From positions 1 through 33,017 of the forward strand of contig JAFWLR010000003.1 of the NCBI GenBank assembly GCA_017510985.1: a stretch of 33,017 nt of DNA, written 5' to 3'. Positions 32,342 through 33,017 of this stretch are shown in pieces. The notes under the pieces are model-generated. The model did no database searches. It had not been told where the DNA came from and saw only the letters and a program-made list of their open reading frames with translations. Every line of letters starts with the position of its first letter. Within the stretch, counting starts at the first letter, position 1. This stretch comes from Candidatus Saccharimonadota bacterium (GTDB lineage Bacteria; Patescibacteriota; Saccharimonadia; Saccharimonadales; Saccharimonadaceae). The position numbers were made by a program, and so were the translations under genes.

Positions 32342-33017
32342 ATGAAGGCAAAACCTAAAAAAATAGCAACATATCCAAATAATACTTTTAGACACTTCGT
32401 GTCTTCCACCGGGCGTCGTCTCGGTACAGAAAGTAAAACTTTCTGCACTCTCGCCTCCTACGGTGGTCGGGACCGGAATCATAAGGATATCCCTCTAAGC
32501 ATTGTTTGGATATGTTGCTTAACTGTTTTGTTTAGTCTTATTAGTGTTCCTACATTTGCCCTAGAATATAGTAGCTCTGCTGGAGTAAACTTTACTATTA
32601 GTCCTTCTATTAGTGTAAGTGTTTCTGGTGACCTTATTATAGACGAATTAGCCCCAGGTAGTAGTAATGATAGTAACGTAATCAATGTAACAGTTCTAAG
32701 CAATAATAGTACTGGCTATACATTATCTAGTACTACAGGTAGTAGTACTAATAATTATACAGACTTAAAACTGGATGGTAATAGTAGTGATAATACTAAT
32801 AAGTTTACTAATCTAAACACTAATAAAGCCTCTCTATCTAACTTTGATAATAACACATGGGGATACTCTTATTCAATAGACTCTGGTACTAATTGGATTA
32901 GTGGTAATACTGGTAGTACAGCCAATGGTTATAATGGTCTACCCATCTACTCTAGTACTGGTATTAAGCTAGTAGATACTACTGCTATTGGTACTAATAC
33001 TATCAAGTTTAAAATAG
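32342..33017 (+). CDS. Secreted Ser/Thr/Asn-rich surface protein, DGR-target-like (3' partial)
   Basis: The frame is open from the ATG at 32342 to the window edge, giving at least 225 residues. Residues about 52-69 form a hydrophobic signal-peptide core, with likely cleavage after TFA (residue 73). They are preceded by an unusually long, basic and cysteine-containing N-terminal stretch that largely coincides with a palindromic insertion. The mature part is rich in Ser, Thr, Asn and Gly with AGT/ACT/AAT codons, like the N-terminal part of the DGR target at 2-1774. The last residues (TTAIGTNTIKFKI) resemble the AIGARLDYTIAQGIY region there. It is probably a paralog and could have its own variable region beyond the edge. 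GGCGGAGG precedes the start. Confidence 0.82.
   Translation, partial: MKAKPKKIATYPNNTFRHFVSSTGRRLGTESKTFCTLASYGGRDRNHKDIPLSIVWICCLTVLFSLISVPTFALEYSSSAGVNFTISPSISVSVSGDLIIDELAPGSSNDSNVINVTVLSNNSTGYTLSSTTGSSTNNYTDLKLDGNSSDNTNKFTNLNTNKASLSNFDNNTWGYSYSIDSGTNWISGNTGSTANGYNGLPIYSSTGIKLVDTTAIGTNTIKFKI
32366..32518. repeat. In-frame palindromic element in the surface-protein signal region
   Basis: Arms 32366-32387 and 32497-32518 are inverted repeats matching at 20 of 22 positions. Inside are perfect hairpins: AGACAC-TTC-GTGTCT (32390-32404) and CAGAAAG-TAAAA-CTTTCTG (32427-32445). CCACCG (32406-32411) can pair with CGGTGG near 32461. It contains TCGGGACCGGA (32467-32477), TCCCTCTAA (32490-32498) and CACTCTCG (32446-32453), all shared with the element at 28754-28867. 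It encodes about residues 9-59. Confidence 0.75.

Noticed and set aside
28007-32518. The palindromes as a CRISPR array
   Set aside because: There are no regularly spaced direct repeats with spacers and no cas genes; the elements are single palindromes with different arms.
1-33017. The first and last genes as one gene on a circular replicon
   Set aside because: Joining the two ends directly puts them out of frame, and the two edges appear to cover overlapping, similar regions, so they are more likely paralogs.

Overview
The window looks like chromosome from a host-associated member of the Patescibacteria (CPR), most likely Candidatus Saccharibacteria. Several things point that way. The genome is AT-leaning and very tightly packed. 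TGA is used as an ordinary stop (reverse transcriptase, arcB, arcA), which rules out the recoded Gracilibacteria/Absconditabacteria. Proteins are small. Large Ser/Thr/Asn-rich secreted proteins of the CPR surface type are present, and there is a complete arginine deiminase pathway, which is known from host-associated Saccharibacteria. No 16S gene is present, so the placement is inference.

Region 1 (1-4038) is a diversity-generating retroelement (DGR). It comprises the 3' part of a surface-protein gene ending in a variable repeat (VR, 1561-1707), a GC-rich structured spacer, the template repeat (TR, 2061-2207), a structured leader, avd and the DGR reverse transcriptase, all on the + strand. 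TR and VR align without gaps over 147 bases. Nineteen of the 20 differences fall at TR adenines, and the twentieth lies at the 3' boundary. This is the signature of adenine-specific mutagenic retrohoming.

Region 2 (4065-8856) holds three adjacent tRNA-Pro genes with anticodons TGG, CGG and GGG, then ftsH and an M1 aminopeptidase. Region 3 (8863-12267) is a two-gene DNA methyltransferase island on the - strand next to tRNA-Leu(CAG). Its larger protein seems to carry a C-terminal nuclease-like domain. Region 4 (12320-20395) is carbon and energy metabolism: pgi, the arginine deiminase set (arcC divergent from arcB, arcA and a YfcC-type antiporter) and gpmI. Region 5 (20431-23028) has galU back to back with an AMP-forming acyl ligase. 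Region 6 (23036-27979) is clpC (under a CIRCE operator) with clpP and an RNase H gene, then tyrS. Region 7 (28113-32027) has rpmA and a Trm11-like methyltransferase on the - strand, then a flippase-like membrane protein with xseA and xseB. Region 8 (32028-33017) has a promoter-driven rod-shaped RNA and the start of a second surface protein, probably a relative of the DGR target.

Two further layers stand out. First, six genes have an extended -10 (TGN-TATAAT) ending only 6-7 bases before the ATG, so leaderless transcription looks common, and two divergent gene pairs share an almost identical bidirectional -10 module. Second, the last 5 kb contains several large palindromes. Three lie in frame inside coding sequence, and two of these share the words TCGGGACCGGA and TCCCTCTAA. 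They look like a family of protein-coding palindromic elements. All statements come from reading the sequence; no database search or folding program was run.
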